From Pseudomonas sp. PH1b (GTDB lineage: Bacteria > Pseudomonadota > Gammaproteobacteria > Pseudomonadales > Pseudomonadaceae), in the NCBI RefSeq assembly GCF_000633395.1, contig NZ_AYMU01000007.1, forward strand, positions 1 through 64,000: a DNA stretch of 64,000 bases, in the 5' to 3' direction. The notes beneath the pieces were generated by a model, which had not been told where the DNA came from, ran no database searches, and worked only from the letters and a program-made list of their open reading frames with translations. Of this stretch, positions 36,629-45,262 are shown piece after piece. The translations under genes were made by a program, and so were the position numbers. Within the stretch, counting starts at the first letter, position 1. Each line of letters opens with the position of its first letter.

Positions 36629-36688
36629 TACATGGACGTCCCCTGTTTGCTAAGCTTTCATTTAGAAACGGTTTGAAGGTAAAGATTG
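36629..36688 (+). repeat. 60-bp direct repeat, copy 2
   Basis: 58 of 60 bases equal to 27450-27509 (differences at one C/T and one A/G). It lies about 200 bases beyond the 3' end of the broken IS110 transposase. Beyond it nothing is shared with copy 1. Confidence 0.85.
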
Positions 36689-36895
36689 CACCCGTACATC
36701 CGGACTTTCACTACGAGACGTGCTCGGTGTCCCTGATGGGTTCTGCTGGTCAGCGCTTCAATCGCTTACACGCACTCTAAGTGCCTCGTCCGGCGAGGGT
36801 TGTGCCAACCACGGTCTTACCTGTCTTGCCGTCACTAAGTGATTGCCTGTGCAATCGGTGGTGTGATCTACCTCGATGAAGTTCTCACGACTCGT

Positions 36896-37920
36896 CTATG
36901 TCTTCACCAACGAATGCTGGTAATCCGGTTTATACTCGCTGTTGTTGGTTAGTAAGGCCCAAACGATCCTGGCCGTCTTGTTGGCCAAGGCCACGGCAGC
37001 CACATTGATATTGCGCCGTTTGATGAGCTTGACCAGCCAGCTATCAGGATCGTTTTTCTGGCCTGCCCGATAGATCACTGAGTGAGAGCCATGAATCATC
37101 AAGGTATCGCAGATACGCGTCTCCGCGCTTGCTCATGCCTAACAATGTTGGCCTTCCACCGCTGGAATGCTGACGAGGTACGAGACCTAACCAGGCAGCC
37201 AATTGCCGCCCGTTTTTAAAATTCCTCGCATCGCCGATAGAGGCGACTAACGCACTGGCAGTCAGCGGGCCAATGCCCGGTATCCTTTCTAATTGGCGGC
37301 TAATCTCGTCGGCCCGATTCCACGCTTTGATCTGCGCTTCAAGCTCTTTATCCAGTACCTTAAAGTGCTCGATCAGTTGCTCGATAAGCTGACGGAACGA
37401 GAGTGGCAGCTCATTAGCCGCGCCTTCGATTACGCACGGGAGTCTCATAGTAATGTGGGCGATTACTTGCGGCACAATTAGACCAAACTCAGCAAGCAGC
37501 CCTTGGATCTGATTGTCTTAGGCTGCGCGCGCCTTGACGAACCCCTGACGAGCACGATGCAAGGCCAATACAGACTGCTGCTCAACATTTTTAATCGGCA
37601 CAAAGCGCATCGTTGGACGAGTTACAGCCTCGCAGATGGCCGCAGCATCTGCTGCATCATTTTTGTTGCTCTTGACATAGGGCTTGACGAACTGTGGGGC
37701 CATGAGTAGCACGGTATGCCCAGTGTTCAAGCTTGCGGGCCCAGTAGTGGGCACTGCTATACGCCTCTATGCCAATCAGGCAGTGCGGTAAGTTGGCAAA
37801 AAACACTGCCACCTGATCGCGCTTCAGTTGCTTGCGCAATAGGGGGTAGCCTCGCTCGTTCATGCCATAGATCTGCAATACGTTTTTGGCCAGATCGATA
37901 CCAACGGTTTTGATTTCCAT
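36896..37920 (-). pseudogene. IS110-family transposase, three lesions
   Basis: Minus-strand pieces in order: VGIDLAKNVLQIYGMNERGY (RuvC-like Asp of the DEDD catalytic set), APQFVKPYVKSNKNDAADAA, VLALHRARQGFVKARAA then TAA, QGLLAEFGLIVPQVIAHITM, the transposase_20 region RIPGIGPLTASALVASIGDA and AWLGLVPRQHSSGGR, and IHGSHSVIYRAGQKNDPDSW to SLVKT. A frame change near 37730, the TAA at 37518-37520 (Gln in relatives) and a one-base insertion near 37100 break it. The ATG at 37920 has GGAGTAA. Length if repaired about 340 aa, normal for IS110. Confidence 0.87.
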
Positions 37921-38276
37921 GGCTGATTACTCCTTTGCACAAGTGGATGGCGACACCGCTCACTCTGGCACAGCGATACGATTATGGGCGGAGGCGTCCA
38001 TCCCATTGCTTACATAACTCGCGAATTTTTTCGTCACTTACAACCTGTTTTTTCCACTCGGAAATCTGCTCACTGCTTCTGATAGAGCCAGATACGGGTT
38101 GCTGCGTTGCTTTAAAGGAGTTGCCTCTCCATCGGGTACCTGACGAATTGATGGATTCTTGACCGTTGTAGCTCCATTGTGCGGTCACTCGGCTTTTTTG
38201 CTATTTGTCCATATAGGATGCACTGATTTTGGTGCGTGAAGGTTGAAGTTATCGATACCGTTGCTATAGGATCTTT

Positions 38277-38350
38277 TCAGGAGATGGCATTCCTCCTTGA
38301 AACCGCCTCGTGCTGATGATGCCTACGTAAACCCTGGACAGGGTGCGTAG
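38277..38350 (+). promoter_or_regulatory. Fluoride riboswitch (crcB motif) controlling crcB-DUF190-ppa
   Basis: The conserved core of the fluoride aptamer is present in order: GGAGATGGCATTCCTCC, then AACCGCC, then CTGATGATGCCTACG. Right after it, CCTACG and ACCCTG pair with CAGGGT and CGTAGG to form a strong hairpin that could be the expression platform. A candidate promoter lies just upstream (TTGAAG at 38243-38248, TATAGG at 38265-38270, 16-base spacer). The known role is to bind fluoride and switch on fluoride-resistance genes; it lies about 135 bases before crcB. Motif match is by eye but long and specific. Confidence 0.92.
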
Positions 38351-38474
38351 GTGCGCCTCCCTGCCCCCTAATTTAGGACAGGATCTTGACTCCAAATCTC
38401 ATATCAGCGCTCTATCGCAATCTGCGATTATCAGCACCTCCTCGGCTCTACCGGCCCAGAGGAGAATTGCAGCC

Positions 38475-38858
38475 ATGCTGAAATCACTATTAGTTATCGC
38501 CATCGGTGCATCACTTGGTGCTTGGTTGCGCTGGCTACTGGGCATGAAGCTCAACGCACTCTTCCCGACAATTCCCCCTGGCACGGTGTTGGCGAACATG
38601 GTCGGGGGGTACATCATCGGTCTAGCCATCGCGTTCTTGGCCGCATCTCCCTCGTTAAGCCCCGAATGGCGCCTGCTAATCATCACGGGTTTTTGTGGGG
38701 GACTTACCACCTTTTCCACATTTTCAGCCGAAACAGTTGCCCTAATCCAAGAAGGGAGATTGCTGTGGGCGCTTGGCTCAATTTCATTGCACGTCGTAGG
38801 TTCGTTAGCAATGACCGCTGCCGGACTACTGTCCTACCAAATGATTGGTACTCGCTGA
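38475..38858 (+). CDS. crcB: CrcB/Fluc fluoride channel
   Basis: About 127 aa from the ATG at 38475 with GAGGAG upstream; the frame reaches back into the leader but that part is the riboswitch platform. Four TM helices with the family signature: [54 protein letters not shown] (the F-rich pore and Na-site motif) and a final hydrophobic helix. Fluc dimers export fluoride through the inner membrane. First gene of a fluoride-controlled operon; the next gene starts 10 bases later. Confidence 0.95.
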   Translation: MLKSLLVIAIGASLGAWLRWLLGMKLNALFPTIPPGTVLANMVGGYIIGLAIAFLAASPSLSPEWRLLIITGFCGGLTTFSTFSAETVALIQEGRLLWALGSISLHVVGSLAMTAAGLLSYQMIGTR

Positions 38859-38868
38859 GGAGATTAAA

Positions 38869-39222
38869 ATGAACGGTTATATGGTCGTTTTCTTCACCCA
38901 ACAAAACCGTCGTTATCAAGGAAAGATGCTTGGCGAATGGATAGTGGACGTAGCTAAGGAAATGGGGCTGCGCGGTGCCACGCTATGTACTGGAATCGAA
39001 GGTTTTGGACACACTGGAAAACTACACTCATCGCACTTTTTTGAGCTGGCTGATCAACCCACGGAGATTCGCTTGGCAATCACGGAGGATGAGGCAGAGC
39101 GGTTATTCAAGCGACTGGACTGTGAGGAAATATCGGTGTTTTTCACCAAGACGCCAATCGAGATGGGCACACTTGGAAAAACGCCTTCCTGCGCAGCCCC
39201 TTCCAAAGCTTCGGAGCTATGA
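38869..39222 (+). CDS. DUF190 protein of the fluoride operon
   Basis: 117 aa; ATG at 38869 with GAGGAG. Typical DUF190: [40 protein letters not shown], then [20 protein letters not shown]. It has the PII-like ferredoxin fold pattern. DUF190 genes commonly sit beside crcB, suggesting an auxiliary or sensory role in fluoride export, but the mechanism is not settled. Its stop overlaps the pyrophosphatase start (ATGA), so the two are translationally coupled. Confidence 0.88.
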   Translation: MNGYMVVFFTQQNRRYQGKMLGEWIVDVAKEMGLRGATLCTGIEGFGHTGKLHSSHFFELADQPTEIRLAITEDEAERLFKRLDCEEISVFFTKTPIEMGTLGKTPSCAAPSKASEL

Positions 39223-39770
39223 ACATGAGCTATACGGACATTCCAGCTGGTAACGCGATCCCCGATGACTTTTTCACCGTTATCGAGATTCCTGCAAACC
39301 ACTCTCCGATCAAATACGAAGTGGACAAGCCAAGTGGGCAGCTCTTCGTCGACCGCTTCCTCAGCACACCAATGTTCTATCCAGCCAACTACGGGTTTAT
39401 TCCTAATACGCTAAGCGATGATGGCGATCCACTGGACGTACTGATGGTCTGCCCCTATCTGGTCTCTCCTGGCGTTGTCATTCGCAGTCGTCCGGTTGGC
39501 GTGATGTACATGACAGACGAAGCAGGCGCCGATGCCAAAGTAATCGCTGTTCCTCATGACAAACTCAGCTCGATGTACAGCGATATCAAGGAGTGCGAAG
39601 ACCTTCCCGCCCTTCTGCTTGCGCAGATCCAGCATTTCTTTGAAAACTACAAGGCGTTGGAACCGGGTAAGTGGGTGAAGATGGGGCGCTGGGGTAGCGC
39701 AGATGAGGCTAGAGAAGAAATCCGCAGGTCAGTAGCCGCCTACGTTCCAAAAAGCCTGGTTTCTCACTAG
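39219..39770 (+). CDS. ppa: Inorganic pyrophosphatase (family I) in the fluoride operon
   Basis: 183 aa. Family I signature [11 protein letters not shown] with the metal-binding Asp residues, plus [31 protein letters not shown] and the Lys/Tyr-rich end [20 protein letters not shown]. It hydrolyses pyrophosphate to phosphate in the cytoplasm. Fluoride is a classical inhibitor of family I pyrophosphatases, so an extra, fluoride-induced copy would make up for the inhibited housekeeping enzyme. It starts at 39219 in an ATGA overlap with DUF190. The chromosome should hold a second ppa elsewhere. Confidence 0.93.
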   Translation: MNMSYTDIPAGNAIPDDFFTVIEIPANHSPIKYEVDKPSGQLFVDRFLSTPMFYPANYGFIPNTLSDDGDPLDVLMVCPYLVSPGVVIRSRPVGVMYMTDEAGADAKVIAVPHDKLSSMYSDIKECEDLPALLLAQIQHFFENYKALEPGKWVKMGRWGSADEAREEIRRSVAAYVPKSLVSH

Positions 39771-39783
39771 AAAATCTGGACTG

Positions 39784-39970
39784 TTAGATGTGACCCCACT
39801 TATCTGGGAGTAGCTCAGTAATCTCACTCGCCCGCTGTGTCGGCAGCCGGGTGAGGGCGTCCTTCAGGTACGCATATGGATCATGCCCATTGAGCCGTGC
39901 AGTCTGAATCAAACTCATGATTGCAGCCGCACGGTAACCGTCCGGCCAACACACCTTCCTGACGCCGTCG
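39784..39970 (-). mobile_element. Second IS66 remnant (TnpC C-terminus)
   Basis: The minus strand encodes AAAIMSLIQTARLNGHDPYA, YLKDALTRLPTQRASEI and TELLPDKWGHI then a stop; the same tail as in the IS66 copy at 30122 with a few substitutions (QSARMNG there). Upstream, KVCWPDGYR is scrambled relative to the family. Same orientation as the first copy, so the two bracket the ftr and fluoride genes. Confidence 0.82.
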
Positions 39971-40256
39971 CATGAGGCGATGGTGTCCACCTAAATTTGA
40001 TCTGGCCCCGAAATGTAGGACATCAACATCGAGGGGTTGGACTGCGTCCGGAAAGGTAGACATCCTCGGCCTATGCTGCGGTAACGACCGTTGAATCATA
40101 GCGGGTAACCAAGCACTGAGGTGCGTGATGGCGATCATGGTTTGAATGACAGCCCCTGTGGATGATCGAAAAAACGCTGCATTGTGCATGCTCTTGCCCG
40201 TGCACAGCAGCTAAACACTGGTCTAGTAATAGCTTTTTCGGTGTACTGTGCAATAA
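39971..40256. other. Junction zone between island and core, with solo IS terminus
   Basis: About 285 bases of mixed debris, no gene. It contains the third TGGACTGC-type solo end (40038-40077; TGGACTGC, GTAGACATC, GCCTATGCTG). Coding homology of the truncated DUF808 gene resumes near 40268, which fixes the right border of the accessory island to about 40,260. Confidence 0.55.
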
Positions 40257-40745
40257 ATGAGTGGCATAAACGTGCTTTCCGCCGAAATCATCGCCATCAC
40301 CCTGGGCATCGTGGCCGGGGCTTCGCTGACCCAGCAGGTGGTGGTGCTCTCGGGGATTGCAATTGTCATGACCGCCGGCGTCTACGGCCTGGTGGCCGGC
40401 ATCGTCAAGCTCGATGACCTGGGCCTGTGGCTGGCGCACAAGCCCGGGGCTCTGGCCAAGCGCCTGGGCGGGGCTATCCTGCGGGCGGCGCCGCTGATGA
40501 TGAAGAGTCTGTCGGTGATCGGCACCGCGGCGATGTTCATGGTCGGTGGCGGCATCCTGACCCACGGCGTCCCTGCCGTGCACCATTTGATCGAAGGGCT
40601 GGCCGAGCGCAGCGCCGGTGCGATTGGCGCGGCAGCGGTGATCATGCCGACCTTGCTCAGCGCGGTGGCCGGGGTCATCGCCGGGGCGCTGGTACTGGCG
40701 GCGGTGACGCTGGCAGGCAAGGCCTGGCGCGCGCTACGCGGCTGA
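40257..40745 (+). pseudogene. DUF808 (YedI-like) membrane protein, N-terminal half missing
   Basis: The remaining 158 or so residues (VLSAEIIAITLGIVAGASLT, GLVAGIVKLDDLGLWLA, LMMKSLSVIGTAAMFMVGGG, IMPTLLSAVAGVIAGALVLA) match the C-terminal part of DUF808 proteins, which are about 300 aa. The first eight or so residues (MSGIN) come from foreign sequence. High-GC codons and neighbours to the right show that this is the first core gene; the island insertion or a deletion removed its start. Confidence 0.78.
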
Positions 40746-40754
40746 CGGCCCGAT

Positions 40755-42788
40755 TCAGGCCGACGCCGGCAGCGCGGAGGGCGCTGGCGCCGTTGCCTGC
40801 TGCTGGCACCAGCGGTGCCAGGTGAACTGCAATTGCAGGATCGCTGCCCGGGCCATCTCCTGGGTCTGCACGGGCAGGTCCGTGTCGCGGGCCAGGGCCG
40901 CGAGCAGGGCCTGGGATGCCGAATCCAGCTGTTCAGTACGAGTCGGCCCGAGGCCGCCGTGCCTGAGCAGCGCAGCCAATTGTGCCAGGTACTGGTCGCG
41001 CTCGACGGCCAGGGGCCCTCGGGCGGGGTCCAGGCAATTGCGCAACTGCAGCAACTCATCCCCCAGGTCCAGCCCCAGCAGGCCGTTGTCCCAGTGACCA
41101 CGACGGTGCTCGGGCTGCATCTGCCAATACCTGGAGACACGGATCAGCCGGTCGGCCATGCGCCCGCCGAACCAGCTTTCGGCCTGCTCCGGTGGGCGTG
41201 AGGTGAGTTGGGCCAGATCGAACAGCGAAGCCTTGAACATCCTCCGGTAGTGATGTTCGCCGGGGTTGAGGCTGACCAGGCGCAACACCACCACGGCGAT
41301 GCCGACGCCGACCAGGGTCGCCATGGCCTTGTTCAGAAAGGCCCCAAGGTCATAGGTCATCAGGTTGCTGGGCCCGACATTGTTGACGAAAAAGATGCAG
41401 AACGCCGAGGCTATCGGCGCCAGCTTGGGTCGGCTCATGCACAACGAGGCGAAGAACAGCGGCACCGCCAGTCCCAGGCACAGCAAAGGGAAGCCGTTCC
41501 AGCCGGGCAGCAGGCCGAGGCCGACGAAACCCGCCACGGGGATCGACAGGGCGATGCCCTTGAAGAAGTTCAGGCAGGCTGCCGCCGGGTTCTCACGACC
41601 GGCAAACAGGCTCAGCACCACCCCGCAGATCGACACGGCCCCCAGCCCCGCTGGCCAGGCCGACAGCAGCCAGAACGCCGCCACCGCGAGAAAGGCCAGG
41701 GCGCTGCGCAGCCCGCCAAGCACGCCTTGCTCGATGTCCCGGTGCCAGGACAGGGCCCCCGGGGCACCAGGCGGGACCCGGGCCTGTTCCACCGCACTGA
41801 TGCTGTCGGCACTCTGTTCCACGCGGTTCAGCACCTGGGCCAGTTGCACCAGGCACAGATGGCCTTCGGCTGACAGCGAGCGATCTGCCAAGGCCTGCTC
41901 CAGGCGCAGGGCCAGGGGCGACAAGGTCTGTGCCTGCTGGTCCTCCAACGCCTGGATCGTTGCGCGGATCAAGGGCTCCACCCGCCGGGTATCTTCCGGG
42001 TCGAGCATCTGCCGTTGGCGCGCCACGCCCCTGGCGGCCCGCAGTAGCCCGAGCAAATCGCGGCTCAGGACCCGCAGGGCCTGGGAGCGCCGCCGTCCCT
42101 GTGGCCCCTCGAACCAGGCGTGATCCCGCTGGGCATCCACGGTGACAATGCGTCCCAGGGCTTCCAGCAGGCCCTTGCGCTGGTCTTCCCCCAGCAGTTC
42201 CGAGGCCGCCGCACGACGTCCGGCGAGCCAGGCCGCACGGCCCTGGACGGCCAGCGCCTGTTCGATCCGGCGTGGCCACAGCACGATGCTGGCCACCGAA
42301 GCACAAATGATCCCCAGGCCGATTTCCGAACAACGGGCCACGGCCTGGTCGAACACCTGCAGCGGTGCGGCCGTTGCAGGCAAGGCGATGATCGCGGTGG
42401 TGTAGCCGGCCAGAACGAAGCCATAGGCGGCATGATTGCGCAGCAGCGAGGCGCCAGTGGTACAGAACGCCAGCCACAGGGCCATGGCCAGCAGGAACAG
42501 CAGCGGCGCCTGGCCCAGGGCGGCAATCAGCAAGATCGAAACCACCGCCCCCACCAGGGTTCCCAGCAGGCGGTAGGCGCCTTTGGCCAGGACCATTCCG
42601 CTGCTCGACTGGCTGACGATGAACACGGTGGTCAGGGCCCACTGCGGCTGTTCGAAATCAAGGCGCAGGGCCAGGTACAGGGCCAGGCCGCCGGCAATCA
42701 GGTTTCTGGCGGCAAACAGCAGGTCGGAGGGGGCGGGGGCGAAGAGTGCCTGCCAGAGATCGGCGACGTGAAAGGACGGTAGTTTCAT
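40755..42788 (-). CDS. FUSC-family transporter (AaeB/YccS-like)
   Basis: 677 aa. Two similar membrane halves (about 20-175 and 370-510) separated by a long cytoplasmic region. First half: RNLIAGGLALYLALRLDFEQ, WALTTVFIVSQ, RLLGTLVGAVVSILLIAALG, GFVLAGYTTAIIALP. Second: FLAVAAFWLLSAWPAGLGAV through LMTYDLGAFLNKAMATLVGV. This is the FUSC layout of aromatic-acid exporters such as AaeB. The ATG at 42788 starts MKLPSFHVADLWQALFAP. A long dyad lies 12-46 bases upstream and probably binds a repressor. Usual AaeA-like membrane-fusion partners are not beside it, so the substrate is open. Confidence 0.85.
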   Translation of the reverse strand: MKLPSFHVADLWQALFAPAPSDLLFAARNLIAGGLALYLALRLDFEQPQWALTTVFIVSQSSSGMVLAKGAYRLLGTLVGAVVSILLIAALGQAPLLFLLAMALWLAFCTTGASLLRNHAAYGFVLAGYTTAIIALPATAAPLQVFDQAVARCSEIGLGIICASVASIVLWPRRIEQALAVQGRAAWLAGRRAAASELLGEDQRKGLLEALGRIVTVDAQRDHAWFEGPQGRRRSQALRVLSRDLLGLLRAARGVARQRQMLDPEDTRRVEPLIRATIQALEDQQAQTLSPLALRLEQALADRSLSAEGHLCLVQLAQVLNRVEQSADSISAVEQARVPPGAPGALSWHRDIEQGVLGGLRSALAFLAVAAFWLLSAWPAGLGAVSICGVVLSLFAGRENPAAACLNFFKGIALSIPVAGFVGLGLLPGWNGFPLLCLGLAVPLFFASLCMSRPKLAPIASAFCIFFVNNVGPSNLMTYDLGAFLNKAMATLVGVGIAVVVLRLVSLNPGEHHYRRMFKASLFDLAQLTSRPPEQAESWFGGRMADRLIRVSRYWQMQPEHRRGHWDNGLLGLDLGDELLQLRNCLDPARGPLAVERDQYLAQLAALLRHGGLGPTRTEQLDSASQALLAALARDTDLPVQTQEMARAAILQLQFTWHRWCQQQATAPAPSALPASA

Positions 42789-42799
42789 GTTTCAGGCAC

Positions 42800-42834
42800 A
42801 TAGATAGCTAGCTAATGATTAGCATCGTATCTAT
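42800..42834. promoter_or_regulatory. Extended operator-like dyad upstream of the FUSC gene
   Basis: A 35-bp dyad centred on 42817: outer arms ATAGATA / TATCTAT, inner perfect palindrome GCTAATGATTAGC, with only the four-base step between them (GCTA / ATCG) unmatched. About 13 of 17 positions per half agree. Size and A/T content fit a MarR- or TetR-type repressor site. No regulator gene is adjacent. Confidence 0.6.
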
Positions 42835-42950
42835 TTTCTCCAAGCCTGCCAATCGGCTTTTCAGCTGGAGTTGCAGGGGCCGGCCGTGGCGGGCGATGGC
42901 GGTTTACGCGAGGGTTGCCCCGCCTGGAGGCGGGGCTGACGGGGAGGGGG

Positions 42951-43739
42951 TTACTCGGCGATCTGAAGCTTGCGTGACTCGCTGTACACGTAGCGCACTT
43001 TTTCGTATTCGAATGGCGAGTTCAGCTGGCCATAGCGGAAGCTGGTCTGGTAGCGCTTGTCGACGCCACGCAGGACCCAGATCTCCGGGTGATTGCTGCT
43101 GACTTCCGAGACATTGAGGAAGTTGATCGCCGATTCGGCGGTGTAGTCCACAGCCAGACCGGCGGTGTCCCGCAGGTTCGACGGGCCAAGGATCGGCAGC
43201 ACCAGGTAGGCGCCGCCGGGCACGCCATAGAAACCCAGGGTCTGGCCGAAGTCTTCGCTCTGGCGCGGCAACCCCATCTTGGTGGCCGGGTCCCACAGTC
43301 CGGCCACGCCAATGGTGGTGTTGAGCAACAGCCGCGCGGTGGTGTCCATGGAGCGCTTGCCCTTGAACTGCAGCAGGCTGTTGAGCAGGTTGGGCACGTC
43401 CCCCAGGTTGTTGAAGAAGTTGCTGACCCCGGTACGCAGGAAGCTTGGGGTTACGTAGCGGTAACCGTCCACCACGGGCAGGAACACCCATTGGTCGAAG
43501 CGGTAGTTGAAGTGGTAGACCCGGCGGTTCCACGACTCCAGCGGGTCGTAGACGTTCAGTGCGTTGAGGGTCGAGCGCTCGAATTCGCGCTGGTCCAGGC
43601 CCGGGTTGAACTTGAGCTGCTTCAACGGCTCGGTGAAGCCGTCGGGGTCGGGCACGATCGGTGTGTTGGCCTTGCTGTTGTCGGCTTGGGCATAGCCTGC
43701 GCAGAGCAACGCGGCGATCAGCAGGAGATGTTTAGCCAC
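42951..43739 (-). CDS. mlaA: MlaA-family (VacJ-like) protein
   Basis: About 262 aa from the GTG at 43739, which overlaps the end of the gene upstream by 8 bases. N-terminal signal (VAKHLLLIAALLCAGYAQA) followed by the MlaA domain: NVYDPLESWNRRVYHFNYRF, RTGVSNFFNNLGDVPNLLNS, LLLNTTIGVAGLWDPATKMG, DFGQTLGFYGVPGGAYLVLP. MlaA sits in the outer membrane and removes misplaced phospholipids together with MlaC and MlaFEDB. No convincing lipobox (L-A-G-C) is visible: the segment is ALLCAG, so this may be a soluble or differently anchored member. Coupling to an alpha/beta hydrolase suggests a lipid-related pair. Confidence 0.82.
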   Translation of the reverse strand: MAKHLLLIAALLCAGYAQADNSKANTPIVPDPDGFTEPLKQLKFNPGLDQREFERSTLNALNVYDPLESWNRRVYHFNYRFDQWVFLPVVDGYRYVTPSFLRTGVSNFFNNLGDVPNLLNSLLQFKGKRSMDTTARLLLNTTIGVAGLWDPATKMGLPRQSEDFGQTLGFYGVPGGAYLVLPILGPSNLRDTAGLAVDYTAESAINFLNVSEVSSNHPEIWVLRGVDKRYQTSFRYGQLNSPFEYEKVRYVYSESRKLQIAE

Positions 43740-45030
43740 GGAAGAACTCCAGCATGGCGTCGCTGTTGACGCGGTAGTTGAGGTTGCCGCAGTGACCACC
43801 ATGGGGGTAGACGGTCAGGCGGTCGCCGAAGGTTTTACGCAGGAAGCCCAGGTCTCCAGGGCCGAGGATCACGTCGTCGGCGTTGTGCATTACGGCGATC
43901 TTCGGACTGGCCTTGAGGTAGTCCTGCAGGGCGTAGAGGCTCACCTGGTCGATCAGTTGCAACAGGCTGCCGCCATCGGTGCGGGCGCGCCACATCGGGA
44001 TCACCTGCTCGGTCAGGTAGCAGTCGAAGTCGCACTGCAGGGCACGCTTGAGAAACGGTGTGAGGCTGGTGCCTTCGCGGATCGGGTACTTGGGCGGGGT
44101 GATCAGGCCGCGGCGGTTGATCAGGTCCGAAGTGAAGGCGATGTCCGCCGCCGAGAAGCGAAAGGAGGTGCCGATCAGCATCGCCATCTGCTCGTTGGTC
44201 AGGTGCTGCTTGGACTGCTGGAAGTCGTACAGCAGGGCGTCGTTGAGGTCGATGTAGCCCTTCTGCTGGAAGTAGCGGGTCAGCTTGCCCAGTACCAGCT
44301 CGTAGAACGTGGTGCTGTTGTTGATGCCCTTGACCTCGGTCTGCACCAGCTTGTCGAGGTTGGTGATCGAGGTGTAGAGGTTCACCGGCGGGTTGAGCAG
44401 CAGGACTTTCTTGAAGTTGAAGCTGCGCCGGGTTTCATCCAGCTTGCTGATGAACGCGGCGTCCAGGGCGCCCAGGCTGTAGCCGGTGAGGTAGAACTCG
44501 GTGATCGGCAGCTTAGGGTTCTGCGCCCGCACGGCCTGCATCACCCGGTACATGTCTTCGGCGTCTTCCTGGCTGACCCCGGGGGTGGCGAAACGCGAGG
44601 CGGCGCTGATGAAGTCGAAGCTGGTGGGCGACGACAGTTGCACCACGTGGTAGCCGGCCTTGTAGTAGAGCTTCTTGAGGTATTCGTTGAGGCTGCTGTC
44701 GTAGCGCGCACCGGTGCCGGCGATGAGGAAGATCAGTGGCGCGGCGTGGTCCTGGGTGGCGATGCGATAGGTGAGCTTCTTCACCGCCCAGAAATTGTCC
44801 GGGAGGATGAACTCACGCTCCGGACGCAAGGTCAGGCTGTAGTCCGACTGATGGATATCATCGTTGGACGGCAGCTCCGGGCGCAGTTCCGGTGGCGTGG
44901 TGGCGATGGTGGCTTCGAAGGGGTTGGTCAACGGATAGCCATAACTGGCCGCGTCGATATCGACCGCCAGTGCAGATGCACTCAGGATCAGGCCGCCGAA
45001 CAGGGCAGCGAAGCGCAAGGAACGAAGCAT
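43732..45030 (-). CDS. Secreted alpha/beta-fold hydrolase
   Basis: About 432 aa from the ATG at 45030 (MLRSLRFAALFGGLILSASALA, a signal peptide). The hydrolase fold shows the oxyanion region LIFLIAGTGARYDSS, nucleophile elbow TGYSLGALDAAF, a late acid HNADDVILGPGDLGF, and catalytic His in YPHGGHCGNLNY. It is exported to the periplasm or beyond. Substrate is not known; similar Pseudomonas proteins carry only general names. Its end overlaps the MlaA-like gene, so both are made together and a role in envelope lipid turnover is inferred. Confidence 0.75.
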   Translation of the reverse strand: MLRSLRFAALFGGLILSASALAVDIDAASYGYPLTNPFEATIATTPPELRPELPSNDDIHQSDYSLTLRPEREFILPDNFWAVKKLTYRIATQDHAAPLIFLIAGTGARYDSSLNEYLKKLYYKAGYHVVQLSSPTSFDFISAASRFATPGVSQEDAEDMYRVMQAVRAQNPKLPITEFYLTGYSLGALDAAFISKLDETRRSFNFKKVLLLNPPVNLYTSITNLDKLVQTEVKGINNSTTFYELVLGKLTRYFQQKGYIDLNDALLYDFQQSKQHLTNEQMAMLIGTSFRFSAADIAFTSDLINRRGLITPPKYPIREGTSLTPFLKRALQCDFDCYLTEQVIPMWRARTDGGSLLQLIDQVSLYALQDYLKASPKIAVMHNADDVILGPGDLGFLRKTFGDRLTVYPHGGHCGNLNYRVNSDAMLEFFRG

Positions 45031-45262
45031 GACTGTATCCCTAGAGAAGGTACCGAATGAGGTTCGCAGGCTATGACCACCGCGCTGCTGCCGAAGTGCC
45101 ATGGTTGATCGACAAATATCACCCCGGCCGGTTTTTAACGGTGTGATAGTAGCTGGGCGATACACTTTGCGGCTATTTGCCCGTTGTAAAACTGTGTATT
45201 GAGCTTGCCAAGCAGCCTTGGACGATTATGCTGGGCGCCGTTTTGATTGTTCGGAGTGTTTC

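Noticed and set aside
37982..38188. 68-codon minus-strand frame between IS110 and the fluoride riboswitch
   Set aside because: The end looks protein-like (VSDEKIRELCKQWDGRLRP), but there is no good start or family; too short to call beside an IS edge.
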